From positions 620,001 through 684,000 of the forward strand of contig NZ_CTEI01000002.1 in assembly GCF_001368815.1 (NCBI RefSeq): 64,000 nt of DNA, in the 5' to 3' direction. This stretch comes from Paraliobacillus sp. PM-2. GTDB lineage: Bacteria > Bacillota > Bacilli > Bacillales > Amphibacillaceae. Both the position numbers and the translations under genes were made by a program. Of this stretch, positions 35,051 through 44,309 are shown in pieces (position 1 is the first letter of the stretch; every line of letters starts with the position of its first letter). The notes below the pieces were generated by a model. It was not told the DNA's origin. It was given only the letters and a program-made list of their open reading frames with translations, and made no database searches.

Positions 35051-35362
35051 TTATAACTTATTTAAAAAAGATTGTATCTCTTCTTTTGATTTTTTATCTT
35101 TACTAACAAAGCGTCCAATTTCTTTTCCATTCTCAAATGCTAAGAAACTTGGAATTCCAAATATATCATGAGACACACATATATCAATAAATTGATCACG
35201 GTCAATATATACAAAGTTAAAACTAGCAAACTCTGCTTCAATTTCTGGCATAAATGGTTCAATCAAACGACAGTCCGGGCACCAATCTGCTGAAAAGAGT
35301 AGTACTGTCTTGCCTTCTTCTAGTATCGATGTTAATTCTTGTTCTGTTTGTAATGTTTTCAT
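35051..35362 (-). CDS. ytpP: Thioredoxin-like protein YtpP
   Basis: The 103-residue protein has a thioredoxin fold with the active-site CxxC in SADWCPDCRLIEP (about residues 28-31) and the cis-proline segment FGIPSFLAF. The CPDC active site differs from the CGPC of classical thioredoxin, which would shift its redox potential. It probably acts as a cytoplasmic disulfide reductase; partners are unknown. It has a GGAGGAA site and lies upstream of ytpQ, as in B. subtilis. Confidence 0.92.
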   Translation of the reverse strand: MKTLQTEQELTSILEEGKTVLLFSADWCPDCRLIEPFMPEIEAEFASFNFVYIDRDQFIDICVSHDIFGIPSFLAFENGKEIGRFVSKDKKSKEEIQSFLNKL

Positions 35363-35380
35363 AAATCATATTCCTCCTAT

Positions 35381-36421
35381 TTAATCATAAAGAATTCGCA
35401 TATCTCCAGGTTTTATCCAACCTTTTTTTCGCATATATTCAGAAACTAATAGACTTATAATGGCAGGACCAACAAGATGAATCCCTAAAACCATCCAAAA
35501 AACGTCTACACTAAAGCCCATCGTATTGAATGCCATAATCTGACCAACAAAACCTGCAGTACCCATCCCTGCTCCTGATGCATTATTTGTCATATCAAAC
35601 CAAACAGAAGCAAACGGTGCCATAATTGCACCAGCTATAGTTGGTGGAACAATGATGACTGGTTTTCTTAATATGTTAGCAACTTGAAGCATGGACGTCC
35701 CAATTCCTTGTGCTAATAGTCCGCCTACACCATTATCACGAAAACTTGATACAGCAAAGCCTACCATTTGTGCTGCACATCCTACTACCGCTGCTCCAGC
35801 AGCCAAACCGTCTAAAGATAGCATTAACGAAATAGCTACACTAGAAATTGGTGCTGTTAATGCCCAACCCATTAATACCGCTACAATAATCCCCATTATA
35901 AACGGTTGTTGTGATGTTGACCAATTAATCACATTACCAATTCCCGTCATAAAGGAATCAATAGGAGGACCTACAAATTTCCCAACCATATACCCAATCG
36001 TAATGGTTAGTAAGGGAGTTAGTAAAATATCGACCTTCGTTTCCTTATAGATTGTTTTACCTATCTCGGTCGCAAACAACGCACTGATGTAGCTACCAAC
36101 AGGACCAGCTAATTCATATCCAAACGCGCCACTAAATAATGCAGAAAACATTACTAACGGAGCAGCTTTTAATCCATAAGCAATTGCAACACCAATTGCA
36201 CCACCAACAATCTTATTGTCCATTGCAAATGAACCAATTTCCATTAATGATGACGTTAATGTGGTAGTCCCTAAAACTACTTCTAGTTGTGATCCTAACG
36301 TATTAATAATTAGTCCAATGATAAGAGAAGAAAATAACCCTAAAGCCATATAGCTCAATGCAGTAATAAAATATGCATGAACAGATAAATAAACACCTTT
36401 TCTCTTTAAAAAGTTTATCAT
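35381..36421 (-). CDS. PTS EIIC-like membrane protein (PTS_EIIC_2 family)
   Basis: The 346-residue protein has about nine membrane spans and is glycine-rich, with VGPPIDSFMTGIGNVINW, TAPISSVAISLML and AGAGMGTAGFVGQIMAF loops that I associate with the PTS_EIIC_2 family. No EIIA or EIIB gene or domain is nearby, so it may not be a phosphotransferase component in the usual sense. It lies 18 bases upstream of ytpP, with a GGGGGAA site. Substrate unknown. Confidence 0.7.
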   Translation of the reverse strand: MINFLKRKGVYLSVHAYFITALSYMALGLFSSLIIGLIINTLGSQLEVVLGTTTLTSSLMEIGSFAMDNKIVGGAIGVAIAYGLKAAPLVMFSALFSGAFGYELAGPVGSYISALFATEIGKTIYKETKVDILLTPLLTITIGYMVGKFVGPPIDSFMTGIGNVINWSTSQQPFIMGIIVAVLMGWALTAPISSVAISLMLSLDGLAAGAAVVGCAAQMVGFAVSSFRDNGVGGLLAQGIGTSMLQVANILRKPVIIVPPTIAGAIMAPFASVWFDMTNNASGAGMGTAGFVGQIMAFNTMGFSVDVFWMVLGIHLVGPAIISLLVSEYMRKKGWIKPGDMRILYD

Positions 36422-36481
36422 GTTTGGAATTCCCCCTTTTCTTTGCTATCTTACACAAACCTAGTTGTAAACTCAAGATCA

Positions 36482-36521
36482 AATACAAAAGCCTGAAGTA
36501 TTACCTTCAGGCTTTTGTATT
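36482..36521. terminator. Terminator of the lipoprotein gene
   Basis: A 17-bp stem (AATACAAAAGCCTGAAG with its complement) lies just past the minus-strand stop. Confidence 0.9.
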
Positions 36522-36524
36522 AAA

Positions 36525-37034
36525 CTATTCCGAATAAGCAATTGAGTTTGCCATTTGCATCATTTCTTGTGTATCTTCTTCTATGTCCGCTAGTGTAGTC
36601 TGTGTAGTGACCTTTACACCGCCTATACCTATTTGTAATTCATAGTCTTTTTCAAGTTCGGCAACTTTCACATAACCAAAACGTTGATCATTCTTAAAGG
36701 ACTGTAACAATTGATATTTTCCATTTGCTTCAGCTGCTTGATAATTTAGCTTACTCGTTGTATCTTCTAACGCATTATAAAACAAAATATATGTTTGACC
36801 ATCCTTCTCAAGAATGAGATTACTTTGTGAAACTTCTGCTATCTCATACCCATTAGGAACGTACAGAGAAAAATGCTCATATGTTTGATTTGTTTCCATT
36901 GATTTGGATTTAAACTGTTTTTTCGCTATATTTTCCACTGATGTAAGCGCCTCTTCTTCTGAAGGAGAGCACCCCACTAAAATCGATAATGCAATGACAA
37001 ACACCAGAGTTAAAACTTTTATTATTCTTGTCAT
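36525..37034 (-). CDS. Hypothetical lipoprotein
   Basis: The 169-residue protein begins with a basic n-region (MTRIIKV), a hydrophobic stretch and a lipobox LVGC (Cys about 22), so it should be lipid-anchored on the outer face of the membrane. The mature part is polar and predicted alpha/beta, with repeated YxI/V strands (QTYILFYNA, FGYVKVAEL, ELQIGIGG). I do not recognise a family with confidence. The ATG at 37034 is used because CAGGAGG lies 8 bases upstream; the longer frame starts before that site. Confidence 0.78.
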   Translation of the reverse strand: MTRIIKVLTLVFVIALSILVGCSPSEEEALTSVENIAKKQFKSKSMETNQTYEHFSLYVPNGYEIAEVSQSNLILEKDGQTYILFYNALEDTTSKLNYQAAEANGKYQLLQSFKNDQRFGYVKVAELEKDYELQIGIGGVKVTTQTTLADIEEDTQEMMQMANSIAYSE

Positions 37035-37167
37035 TTTTATATCCTCCTGATTCATACTTAAGGCCACTTTCTATCATACTATGAATTCAGAATTTGACAA
37101 GAAATGATTTATTTTTTCACAAAAAATTCAATATTTCCTTTCAATAAGAAAAAACTTAACAAATAAA

Positions 37168-37671
37168 CTATTTATTTGAAAATTCATATTGCCCTTTTAG
37201 CAAATACATAATATGTGTGAACATGTCTGCACGTGAAATGAGATCATTTGTAAAAATACCAATTGCACCTTCTTTTTTTCTTACATCCTGTTTGTGAGCA
37301 TACTGTTCCATCACATCTCCTAGCTCATACCCTTTTTTTAATTCCACTCCTATCTCTTCAGGTAGAGGGATTCGAGCACCACTAGCAACATACATTTCAC
37401 CTGTTTGATCAACTAATGCCCCCCAATTGATAAGAAACAATTGACTATTATATGTAGCAACACCACCTTCTAAACCAATTCCAATACTTGCATCTCCAGA
37501 AGAAATAGCGTGTTTTGCTCGATTTTTCGCACCCAAAAGTGTTTCTTCTTCAGAGAATGGCTGAGAAGACACATCAGATGATACATTCATACCAATTACT
37601 TTTGCATCCTGAAAAACAGTTTTAACTGCTTGTACTTTAGCTGGATTCTGTGAACCAATAATAATATCCAT
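37168..37671 (-). CDS. DUF84 NTPase, probable inosine/xanthosine triphosphatase
   Basis: The 167-residue protein belongs to the DUF84/YjjX family, which hydrolyses damaged purine nucleotides such as ITP and XTP. The visible motifs are the N-terminal IIGSQNPAKVQAVKTVF, the QPFSEEETLLGAKNRAKHA segment and GIGLEGGVA with the acidic active-site residue. AAGGTGG precedes the ATG. It sits between the M42 peptidase gene, which has its own terminator, and the lipoprotein gene. Substrate specificity is by family only. Confidence 0.85.
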   Translation of the reverse strand: MDIIIGSQNPAKVQAVKTVFQDAKVIGMNVSSDVSSQPFSEEETLLGAKNRAKHAISSGDASIGIGLEGGVATYNSQLFLINWGALVDQTGEMYVASGARIPLPEEIGVELKKGYELGDVMEQYAHKQDVRKKEGAIGIFTNDLISRADMFTHIMYLLKGQYEFSNK

Positions 37672-37703
37672 TTAATTAACCCACCTTATTTAAACTTTAA
37701 AAA

Positions 37704-37737
37704 GAATATTAGTTCTTTTATGAAAGAACTAATATTC
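37704..37737 (-). terminator. Terminator of ytoP
   Basis: A perfect 15-bp stem (GAATATTAGTTCTTT with its complement, loop TATG) is followed on the minus strand by TTTTT. Confidence 0.9.
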
Positions 37738-37743
37738 CACTCT

Positions 37744-38811
37744 TTAACCATTATTTTTAATTTGCTCAACTGTACTTTCATCCGTTTGCTTCACTAATTC
37801 AACAATTAATGCTTTTGCTGCTGCATAGTCATCTACATGAATCATTGATGCATGTGTATGAATGTAACGAGAAGCAATTCCCACAACTGCAGACGGCACA
37901 CCTTGATTCGACAAGTGTACTCTACCTGCATCCGTTCCACCTTGTGAAATAAAATATTGATAAGGTATATCATTGGATTCTGCTGTATCAAGTACAAAAT
38001 CACGCATACCACGATGCGTAATCATTGAGCGATCATAAATACGTAACAATGCACCTTTTCCTAATTGTCCAAAGGCTTTTTCTTCACCAGACATATCATT
38101 TGCCGGCGAAGCATCTAGTGCATAGAAAATATCTGGTTGAATCATGTTAGCTGCTACTTGTGCACCACGTAGTCCAACCTCTTCTTGAACGGTTGCACCT
38201 GAGAATAATTGGTTCGGTAATGTCTCGTTTTGTAGTTCTTTTAACAGTTCGATCGCCAATCCACAGCCATATCGGTTATCCCATGCTTTAGCTAAAATTT
38301 TCTTTTCATTTGCCATTGGTGTAAACGGTGTAATGGGTACAATTTGTTGACCTGGTTTTATTCCAATTCTTATCGCATCTTCTTCATTATCAGCACCAAT
38401 ATCTATTAGCATATTTTTTAGTTCCATTGGTTTTTTTCGTTGTTCTTCTGTTAAATTATGAGGAGGGATAGAACCAATGACACCTACGACAGGACCATTG
38501 TCAGTCATTATTTGCACACGTTGTGCTAGAAGTACTTGAGACCACCAGCCACCTAGGGTTTGAAAACGCAGCATACCATTTTTGGTGATTTGCGTAACCA
38601 TGAAGCCAACCTCATCCATATGACCGGCTACCATTACCTTAGGACCATTACCATGCTTCACCCCAAAAATACCGCCTAAATTATCTTGTATTAATTCGTC
38701 AGTATATTTAGAAATTTCCTCTTTCATAAATTTTCTAACAAGATGCTCATTTCCTGGTGCACCCTGCAATTCAGTTAATGTTTTAAATAAACGAAGTGTT
38801 TCTTTCTCCAT
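37744..38811 (-). CDS. ytoP: M42-family aminopeptidase YtoP
   Basis: The 355-residue metallo-aminopeptidase of the M42 (PepA/FrvX, formerly 'glucanase') family trims peptides in the cytoplasm. Metal and catalytic residues are in [10 protein letters not shown] (His, Asp), [10 protein letters not shown] (Asp), [13 protein letters not shown] (two Glu), ALDAS (Asp) and QGGTDAG, with a final His near [13 protein letters not shown]. The family usually binds two Co or Zn ions. The ATG at 38811 with GGGAGG upstream gives nearly the B. subtilis YtoP length (357); the longer frame adds an unlikely N-terminus. Confidence 0.94.
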   Translation of the reverse strand: MEKETLRLFKTLTELQGAPGNEHLVRKFMKEEISKYTDELIQDNLGGIFGVKHGNGPKVMVAGHMDEVGFMVTQITKNGMLRFQTLGGWWSQVLLAQRVQIMTDNGPVVGVIGSIPPHNLTEEQRKKPMELKNMLIDIGADNEEDAIRIGIKPGQQIVPITPFTPMANEKKILAKAWDNRYGCGLAIELLKELQNETLPNQLFSGATVQEEVGLRGAQVAANMIQPDIFYALDASPANDMSGEEKAFGQLGKGALLRIYDRSMITHRGMRDFVLDTAESNDIPYQYFISQGGTDAGRVHLSNQGVPSAVVGIASRYIHTHASMIHVDDYAAAKALIVELVKQTDESTVEQIKNNG

Positions 38812-39036
38812 ATGTAAGACCTCCCAAAGTTTTAAGCACATATTATTATTGTAACTAACAATTGTATTTGATTCCACTTTTTCTATTCTATAAAAATGAA
38901 AAACATAATTATATGGTAAAGAAACATACTACATAGACTGGTGCGTATCAGTGATTCGGTATAAACTACAGTTGTATGTTATACTCACTTTAGATATTGT
39001 ATTCATTAACATAAAAAACACATATGAGGTGACAAA

Positions 39037-39348
39037 ATGGATTGGAAGAAATTTTTATGTGCTGCTGGGGCAGGCGCACTCCTTGGATATGCGATAAGAG
39101 ATCGATTATCTCACCAACTTATTAAACCAGAAAACGCGTTAAAATTAGCAAAAGAAGCGTTTAAACAGCTTGGACCAGTTAGTGGGTCATGGATTTACAT
39201 GAAACCTGAAGAAATAACCAAAAATAGTTTGAACTACACCGTTTATCGCGGTGGAATAACGCGTACAATTGACCATACCAATATCCAATTTGAATTTTAT
39301 GTAGACGCTAATACAGGCTCCATTATTGAGGTAACTGAAACTGCATAA
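39037..39348 (+). CDS. ytzB: YtzB-like small PepSY protein
   Basis: The 103-residue protein has a short hydrophobic N-terminal segment (FLCAAGAGALLGYAIRD) and a PepSY-like domain (ALKLAKEAFKQLGPVSGSWI...FEFYVDANTGSIIEVTET). PepSY domains are thought to modulate peptidases or sense the envelope; the specific role is unknown. It is divergent from ytoP, as in B. subtilis, and GAGGTGA precedes the start. A bidirectional terminator separates it from trmB. Confidence 0.83.
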   Translation: MDWKKFLCAAGAGALLGYAIRDRLSHQLIKPENALKLAKEAFKQLGPVSGSWIYMKPEEITKNSLNYTVYRGGITRTIDHTNIQFEFYVDANTGSIIEVTETA

Positions 39349-39349
39349 T

Positions 39350-39417
39350 AAAAAGACAGTGCTCATTTTAAAATATCCTAATGATGTGGATACATTTTAA
39401 TTTTGCACTGTCTTTTT
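39350..39417. terminator. Bidirectional terminator between ytzB and trmB
   Basis: AAAAAGACAGTGC pairs with GCACTGTCTTTTT. The 40-base interior also pairs (ATTTTAAAATATCC with GGATACATTTTAAT), giving one long hairpin. Confidence 0.85.
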
Positions 39418-39422
39418 ATAAA

Positions 39423-40061
39423 TTAAACAAATACTGCCCTGCAACGATAAATTGGTTGTCCTTTTGCAGAAAATTTTTCTTCATATTCTGTTTTAATATT
39501 TGTTGGATCGTTAAATTCATGTAAGTCTAATACAACTTCTTCAAGCTTCATTCCAAATTGGGAGAAACTCACTAATGAATACTCAAATAATTTTTTATTA
39601 TCTGTTTTTAATATCACTTCACCATTAGGTTTTAAAATTTGTTTATACAATTCAAGGAATGTTTGGTATGTTAAACGTCGCTTAGCATGCTTGTTTTTTG
39701 GCCATGGATCAGAAAAATTTAAATATATTTTATCCACTTCATTCTCATCAAATACTTCTAATAACTTCTCGGCATTCTCATTAATTAAACGTACATTATT
39801 AGGTTTTTCTTCCAAGCCTTTTTGAACAGCACTTACGAGAATACTTTTCACCACTTCCATACCAATAAAGCTTATATTTGGGAACTGCTTGGCCATTCCA
39901 ACAATAAATTGCCCTTTTCCAGTTCCTATTTCCAAATGTATTGGTGAATTAGATTGGAAAACAGATTGCCATTGACCTTTATGGGAAGCTGGATCTAATT
40001 TTACCAAATGATCATTTTCTTTCAAAAATTCATCTGCCCACGGTTTATGTCTAGCACGCAT
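39423..40061 (-). CDS. trmB: tRNA (guanine-N7-)-methyltransferase
   Basis: TrmB methylates G46 in the tRNA variable loop using SAM. The 212-residue protein has the SAM-binding motif LEIGTGKGQFIVGMA (about 41-55), FIGMEVVKSI, the catalytic NFSDPWPKNKHAKRRL segment (Asp near 118) and a C-terminal TEYEEKF that contacts tRNA. Length matches family members (213 in B. subtilis). AAAGGAG precedes the ATG. Neighbours ytzH and ytmP match the conserved trmB-ytmP-ytzH cluster. Confidence 0.96.
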   Translation of the reverse strand: MRARHKPWADEFLKENDHLVKLDPASHKGQWQSVFQSNSPIHLEIGTGKGQFIVGMAKQFPNISFIGMEVVKSILVSAVQKGLEEKPNNVRLINENAEKLLEVFDENEVDKIYLNFSDPWPKNKHAKRRLTYQTFLELYKQILKPNGEVILKTDNKKLFEYSLVSFSQFGMKLEEVVLDLHEFNDPTNIKTEYEEKFSAKGQPIYRCRAVFV

Positions 40062-40156
40062 AGTGTATCTCCTTTATAATCCAAAATTCTTAGTGAAATT
40101 TGACAAGTATAATTTGTTTGTTACGACAAAAAATATAGTCAAGGTGGTGATGACCA

Positions 40157-40441
40157 ATGACTTTAAATGCTTATAATCAATTAAATCTTCTCTCTGATCT
40201 ATTAAGTGAGCAAGCAGAAGATTGCTGTGGTAGTATTTCTGAATACCAACAGATCAAACGCTTAGTTCAATCTTTGATGGTAAATAAATCTGTTGATGAT
40301 CAATATTTGATGCAAGTATTACCTGAGATTTACAACTATGGTCGTCAAGGTGAAATTGCTCAAAATTTAGAGCAACACATCTCAACTAACCAAGAGAATA
40401 TCAATACTTGGCTACAACATATCCCTACTTCATATAGTTAA
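40157..40441 (+). CDS. ytzH: YtzH-like protein
   Basis: The 94-residue cytoplasmic protein is helical, with no membrane span or catalytic motif. The N-terminal NAYNQLNLLSDLLSEQAEDC and QIKRLVQSLMVNK match the YtzH-like family of Bacillus. Function is unknown. AAGGTGGTGA precedes the ATG. It is divergent from trmB, and its last 17 bases overlap the end of the convergent ytmP gene. Confidence 0.82.
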   Translation: MTLNAYNQLNLLSDLLSEQAEDCCGSISEYQQIKRLVQSLMVNKSVDDQYLMQVLPEIYNYGRQGEIAQNLEQHISTNQENINTWLQHIPTSYS

Positions 40442-41228
40442 TAGCACGATTTAGAAGTCGTTCGAGCTCATCTAATTGCTTGGCGGCTTCTAATACCTTA
40501 TTGTTCTTCTGATTATCTATATAAGCTTTGAGAAGTTCAATCATCATATACCAATGCATGCGGATAAACAAGTTATTATCATTTGTTATACCATAATTGT
40601 CAAGCCATTGATCCCAATCTGATTCTGGAATATACCAATGTAATAACATCCCTAAATCCAAAGCAGGATCTCCAATTTGTGCATTATCCCAATCAATTAA
40701 ATATAGTTGTCCAACATCTGATACTAACCAATTATTATGATTTAAATCACAATGACAAACCATTTTCTTCACATTGAACAAATGCTCTATATTATCATCT
40801 AAGTAGGCTAATGTTTGATGAATAATCATCGGCATCACTTTCTGTGTAACCTTTGACATTTCTCTAGAAAGAGTGTTGTACATCATCGCAGGATCAATTG
40901 GCTTTTTCCCCATTCTTGTCAACATATCTAATAATTCTGTTGAATGATGGATGGTGCTTAACAAGTTTGCTACTGTTGGATGCTGCATTTCTTCTGGATT
41001 TAATTCTTTTCCTTCTAGCCATTCTTGCGCAGTAATTACATCCCCATTTTCCAAACGTTTTGTCCAAACAAGTTTTGGAACAATGCCTTGTGCAGACAAA
41101 ACCGCTAAAAACGGTGAAGAATTACGTTTCAGAAAAAGACGCTTATTCTCATTTTGTGCATAATATGCCTCCCCGGTAGATCCACCAGCTGAAGCAATAA
41201 TCCATTCTTCCCCAAGAATATCTTGCAC
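40425..41228 (-). CDS. ytmP: Phosphotransferase-family protein YtmP (choline kinase/APH fold)
   Basis: The 267-residue protein has the aminoglycoside-phosphotransferase/choline kinase fold: a nucleotide-binding N-lobe (SAGGSTGEAYYAQNENKRLFLKR), the catalytic loop CHCDLNHNNWLVSD (Asp about 160) and the metal-binding IDWDNAQIGDPALDLG. The substrate is unknown; related proteins phosphorylate choline, sugars or aminoglycosides. A GTG at 41228, preceded by AAGGTG, gives a start that fits B. subtilis YtmP better than the GTG at 41237, which has no spacing to a site. It is convergent with ytzH. Confidence 0.85.
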   Translation of the reverse strand: MQDILGEEWIIASAGGSTGEAYYAQNENKRLFLKRNSSPFLAVLSAQGIVPKLVWTKRLENGDVITAQEWLEGKELNPEEMQHPTVANLLSTIHHSTELLDMLTRMGKKPIDPAMMYNTLSREMSKVTQKVMPMIIHQTLAYLDDNIEHLFNVKKMVCHCDLNHNNWLVSDVGQLYLIDWDNAQIGDPALDLGMLLHWYIPESDWDQWLDNYGITNDNNLFIRMHWYMMIELLKAYIDNQKNNKVLEAAKQLDELERLLNRAINYMK

Positions 41229-41336
41229 GTCTTTCACCTTCCATTCTCTTCAATCATTCTTTTTATCACGTTCAAAAAAAAGACGCTGATTTTAGATTAA
41301 CTCATATTAGGGGAAAAGATCAAGAAAAAAATATAA

Positions 41337-42254
41337 TTATAATGAAGAAAAATCATCCATTTCTTGTCGCTCCCATTCTGGGCGTTTCATCGCAACAGTA
41401 TCACAATGCCTTAATATTGCTTCAGCAATTTTCAACTGGTTATATTTTAAAGGTGAAATTAAACTTCTTTGATCATTTAGCCATTTTTGGTGCTGTTCTA
41501 TACCAATAAATTTTGTCAGATATGGTTCATGCTCAAATTCAATTATATTTGTCCTTGATAACACTATTTTCCGAAATGGAACAGTACCAGTAAATGTAGC
41601 TAAAATACTCTTGATTACTGTTTCTGTTCTTTTCAGTGAAAGAATAGGACTCAAAATTTTTGATTGAACATTATTTTCTTCTGTGAACCATGTACGATCA
41701 TCACCAACAATGATTTTTGTTGATGATGGCCGTTCAATTAAAGAAATGATATCTATGCCAATTGGAGTAATTAATATAATTTCACCATCGATTGATACAT
41801 TCTTTAATTGAAACACTGGATTATATAGTAATAGAAAAGTATCTGGGAAACGTTGTAAAAAGTATCGTAATGTTAAATTATCATAATACGCACGATCCAA
41901 AAATGACATTTCATTCATAGTGGTGGATGCCCATTTTAATTGGAATGGAAGTAATGTATCTAAGAAGTAATATTTTAAATCTTCTTTTGTTTTAGGTAAA
42001 TCAAAGGAAACATTTTCACTTTCTAAAACTTCTTCTTTTCGTTGAAAAAATTTTTTCCATTTAGATAAAGGTGTATGTGTTTCTTCTTTTTCATAAGTTA
42101 TTTCATCACTTAAACTTTGTTCTTTTTGTAATTCCCAAGTTTCAATAAGTTTTTTCCAATTCTCTTGCTTTAAACGTATAAATTGTCCAGGATAGTGAAA
42201 TGGATCTTTTTCATATCTAGAAATATAATTTTCCAATTTTATCAACTGCGCCAT
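41337..42254 (-). CDS. NERD-domain protein (YtlQ-like)
   Basis: The 305-residue protein has a central region (about 135-235) resembling the nuclease-related NERD domain: FLLLYNPVFQLKNVSIDGEIILITPIGIDIISLIE. A charged N-terminal half with many K and E surrounds RSKWKKFFQRKE-type basic patches. The family's nuclease activity is not proven, and the canonical catalytic set is not clear here. It is separated by 48 bases from thpR upstream, as ytlQ is from ytlP in B. subtilis. GGAGGTG precedes the ATG. Confidence 0.7.
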   Translation of the reverse strand: MAQLIKLENYISRYEKDPFHYPGQFIRLKQENWKKLIETWELQKEQSLSDEITYEKEETHTPLSKWKKFFQRKEEVLESENVSFDLPKTKEDLKYYFLDTLLPFQLKWASTTMNEMSFLDRAYYDNLTLRYFLQRFPDTFLLLYNPVFQLKNVSIDGEIILITPIGIDIISLIERPSSTKIIVGDDRTWFTEENNVQSKILSPILSLKRTETVIKSILATFTGTVPFRKIVLSRTNIIEFEHEPYLTKFIGIEQHQKWLNDQRSLISPLKYNQLKIAEAILRHCDTVAMKRPEWERQEMDDFSSL

Positions 42255-42302
42255 ATATACACCTCCTCTATCATACTTTCAAAAATATTAATTTTTTCAT
42301 TT

Positions 42303-42866
42303 TTATAACTTAACTTCATGTACGGTTTTGTACATTGGTTTTCCTTTTGGTACGACACGATATAAAACAAACCGATCAACGGTGAATGACTTTTCCTCAT
42401 TCAGTTGCTTTTGTATTTGATCCCATCTTTCATGAATTAAATTACCAGTAGCCCATTTTTTAACCAATGTGATATGAGGTTGATAAGTTCTCTTCTCTTC
42501 AGAAAAACCTATTGTTTTTGAGATCGACTCAATTTTATTGTATAAATACAATAAAGGTTCATTTTTCTCTACATCTAACCAACAAACTCTTGGCCTTGTC
42601 TGCAAACCAAAATAACCAAATTTACCAATAGACAAGTTGAATGAACCGCTATTAGATAATTGTTCTAATTCATTTATTAATATTTTTTGCTTTTCTAAAG
42701 AAACAGCCCCTAAAAATTTTAAAGTAATATGAAAATCAGCATAGTCAACATAATGTTTATATGTAAGGTGGCTAAGCTGTAAAAACTGTTCTTGTTGCGT
42801 TTTCATCCATTCTTTTAAATCATCTGGTATAGGTATAGCCAAAAAGTAATGTGAATCGTTCGCCAT
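42303..42866 (-). CDS. thpR: RNA 2',3'-cyclic phosphodiesterase (ThpR/LigT family)
   Basis: The 187-residue 2H phosphoesterase opens 2',3'-cyclic phosphates on RNA; the historic name is 2'-5' RNA ligase. Both HxT/S motifs are present: FHITLKFLG (about 47-49) and PHITLVKK (about 128-130), separated by about 80 residues as in the family. The ATG at 42866 has TAGGAG 8 bases upstream; a GTG nine bases earlier overlaps that site. It corresponds to B. subtilis YtlP. It lies directly downstream of the potassium-channel gene (11 bases), so the two are probably cotranscribed. Confidence 0.92.
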   Translation of the reverse strand: MANDSHYFLAIPIPDDLKEWMKTQQEQFLQLSHLTYKHYVDYADFHITLKFLGAVSLEKQKILINELEQLSNSGSFNLSIGKFGYFGLQTRPRVCWLDVEKNEPLLYLYNKIESISKTIGFSEEKRTYQPHITLVKKWATGNLIHERWDQIQKQLNEEKSFTVDRFVLYRVVPKGKPMYKTVHEVKL

Positions 42867-42877
42867 AGCAAGCACTC

Positions 42878-43900
42878 CTAATTATATATGGTATCCTTAA
42901 TTGTCTTTATTGTATTCTTATCACATATTACATATAACTGTGCATGCGCAGGTAATGGTTTATCTAATTTACGATTAATGCCTAAATCATCACCATCAGC
43001 TACCAATGTCGCACCATGATCTAATAATTCTTCAAAAGCATCTCGATATGTTTTCCATTTACTTGTTGCAGGAATAAAGAATAGATCATCTCCATGTGTT
43101 CTTCTTAGAAGTTGATTGTAAACACTTGAAATCCCTTTACGAAAAGCTGAACGTACAAATAAAGAAGATACTGTTTCGGTCGAAATAATAAATTCATCTA
43201 CATTCATGTAAGCAAAGTTTTTAAGGTGTTCCTCGTCCATCACTTCAACAATGGTATGAACTTCTGGAGCAATGGATTCGATAGCTGAAGCAATTAATAA
43301 CGTCTTACCATCGGTCAATTGATCATCCTCTATCATATCATCAGCGAATACTAACACCGATTGTGCTTTGTGTATATTTGCTTTCTCTAATGTAGCTGTT
43401 TCGGATGCATTCCCACGTATATAATGGATGTTTTCAGCCAAAATTGGGGCTTTTTCCAGATCATCAATAATAACAATTTCTATGTCATTTGTAGTTTCTA
43501 ACATCTCTTTAATTGCAAACGCTGCTTTTTTAGACCATCCAATAATAATGTAATGAGCTTGCTCTTTATACATGATATCACCCGTTTCTTTTTTTCTTCG
43601 AAATATTGCTAATCCGTCAACAACCTTACCAATTACAACTCCAATAATTCCAATTCCAAATATGTATAAAAATATTGCAATTAATCTTCCACTCAGTGTG
43701 ACAGGAGAATAGTCACCATAACCCACGGTTGTTACCGTAGTCATTACCCACCAAAATCCATCAAAAAAAGTAGGAAAGGTTTCATTTTCTACAAAGGAAA
43801 TAAGATAGGATGTAATAACAACTAATAAGATACTTGATAAAAATAAAATACTATTTTGGATTTTAATCATTTTTTTTATTATTTTACGTATAACATACAT
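42878..43900 (-). CDS. Potassium channel protein with RCK (TrkA-N) domain
   Basis: The 340-residue protein has two membrane spans (about 16-36 and 70-92), a pore helix with the K+ selectivity filter TTVGYGDYS (about 57-65), and a cytoplasmic RCK domain starting with HYIIIGWSKKAAFAIKEM and IDDLEKAPIL (nucleotide-binding Rossmann fold). It resembles the YugO/MthK-like class. The glycine motif of the Rossmann fold is altered (IIGWSKKA rather than GxGxxG), so ligand binding may differ. GGGAGG precedes the ATG, and thpR follows. Confidence 0.9.
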   Translation of the reverse strand: MYVIRKIIKKMIKIQNSILFLSSILLVVITSYLISFVENETFPTFFDGFWWVMTTVTTVGYGDYSPVTLSGRLIAIFLYIFGIGIIGVVIGKVVDGLAIFRRKKETGDIMYKEQAHYIIIGWSKKAAFAIKEMLETTNDIEIVIIDDLEKAPILAENIHYIRGNASETATLEKANIHKAQSVLVFADDMIEDDQLTDGKTLLIASAIESIAPEVHTIVEVMDEEHLKNFAYMNVDEFIISTETVSSLFVRSAFRKGISSVYNQLLRRTHGDDLFFIPATSKWKTYRDAFEELLDHGATLVADGDDLGINRKLDKPLPAHAQLYVICDKNTIKTIKDTIYN

Positions 43901-44044
43901 ATAGGGTAACCTCCCTTACAAAATATTAAGAAATTGTTAAAACTGTATTAAGACTGGTCTTATGCAGTAAAAAGGTGTAAAATGTAGATAACTTCAAGAT
44001 TCAGCATCACCACAAGTTTGATGACATCATTAAGGAGTGGTTTT

Positions 44045-44263
44045 TTGAATCAATCAACAACCCGTATGCTTACTCGTGTAAAGGCAGTATACTTGTTTAT
44101 TAGAAAGAACGGACCGGTAACTACAATTGAGATTGCCGAGGAATTTGGTATTACCGATCGAACGGTCCAAAGAGATCTTAATGTTCTAGAGTATAATGGC
44201 CTAGTTGAGAGTCCAAGTCGGGGAAGCTGGAAAGTTACGAAAAAGAAAGTAAAGATTTCCTGA
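44045..44263 (+). CDS. ytzE: DeoR-type helix-turn-helix protein YtzE
   Basis: The 72-residue protein is a lone DeoR-type winged helix: VKAVYLFIRKNGPVTTIEIAEEFGITDRTVQRDLNVLEYNGLV. There is no effector domain. The TTG at 44045 is chosen because AAGGAGTGG (44032-44040) lies just upstream; the ATG at 44018 lies before this site. B. subtilis YtzE has the same size and position. Targets are unknown. A terminator follows directly. Confidence 0.85.
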   Translation: MNQSTTRMLTRVKAVYLFIRKNGPVTTIEIAEEFGITDRTVQRDLNVLEYNGLVESPSRGSWKVTKKKVKIS

Positions 44264-44284
44264 AATTTATTACCATATACAATT

Positions 44285-44309
44285 GCTGACTAGAATCAGA
44301 CATGTCAGC
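44285..44309 (+). terminator. Terminator of ytzE
   Basis: GCTGAC (44285-44290) pairs with GTCAGC (44304-44309) and is followed by TTATTTTTTT. Confidence 0.75.
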
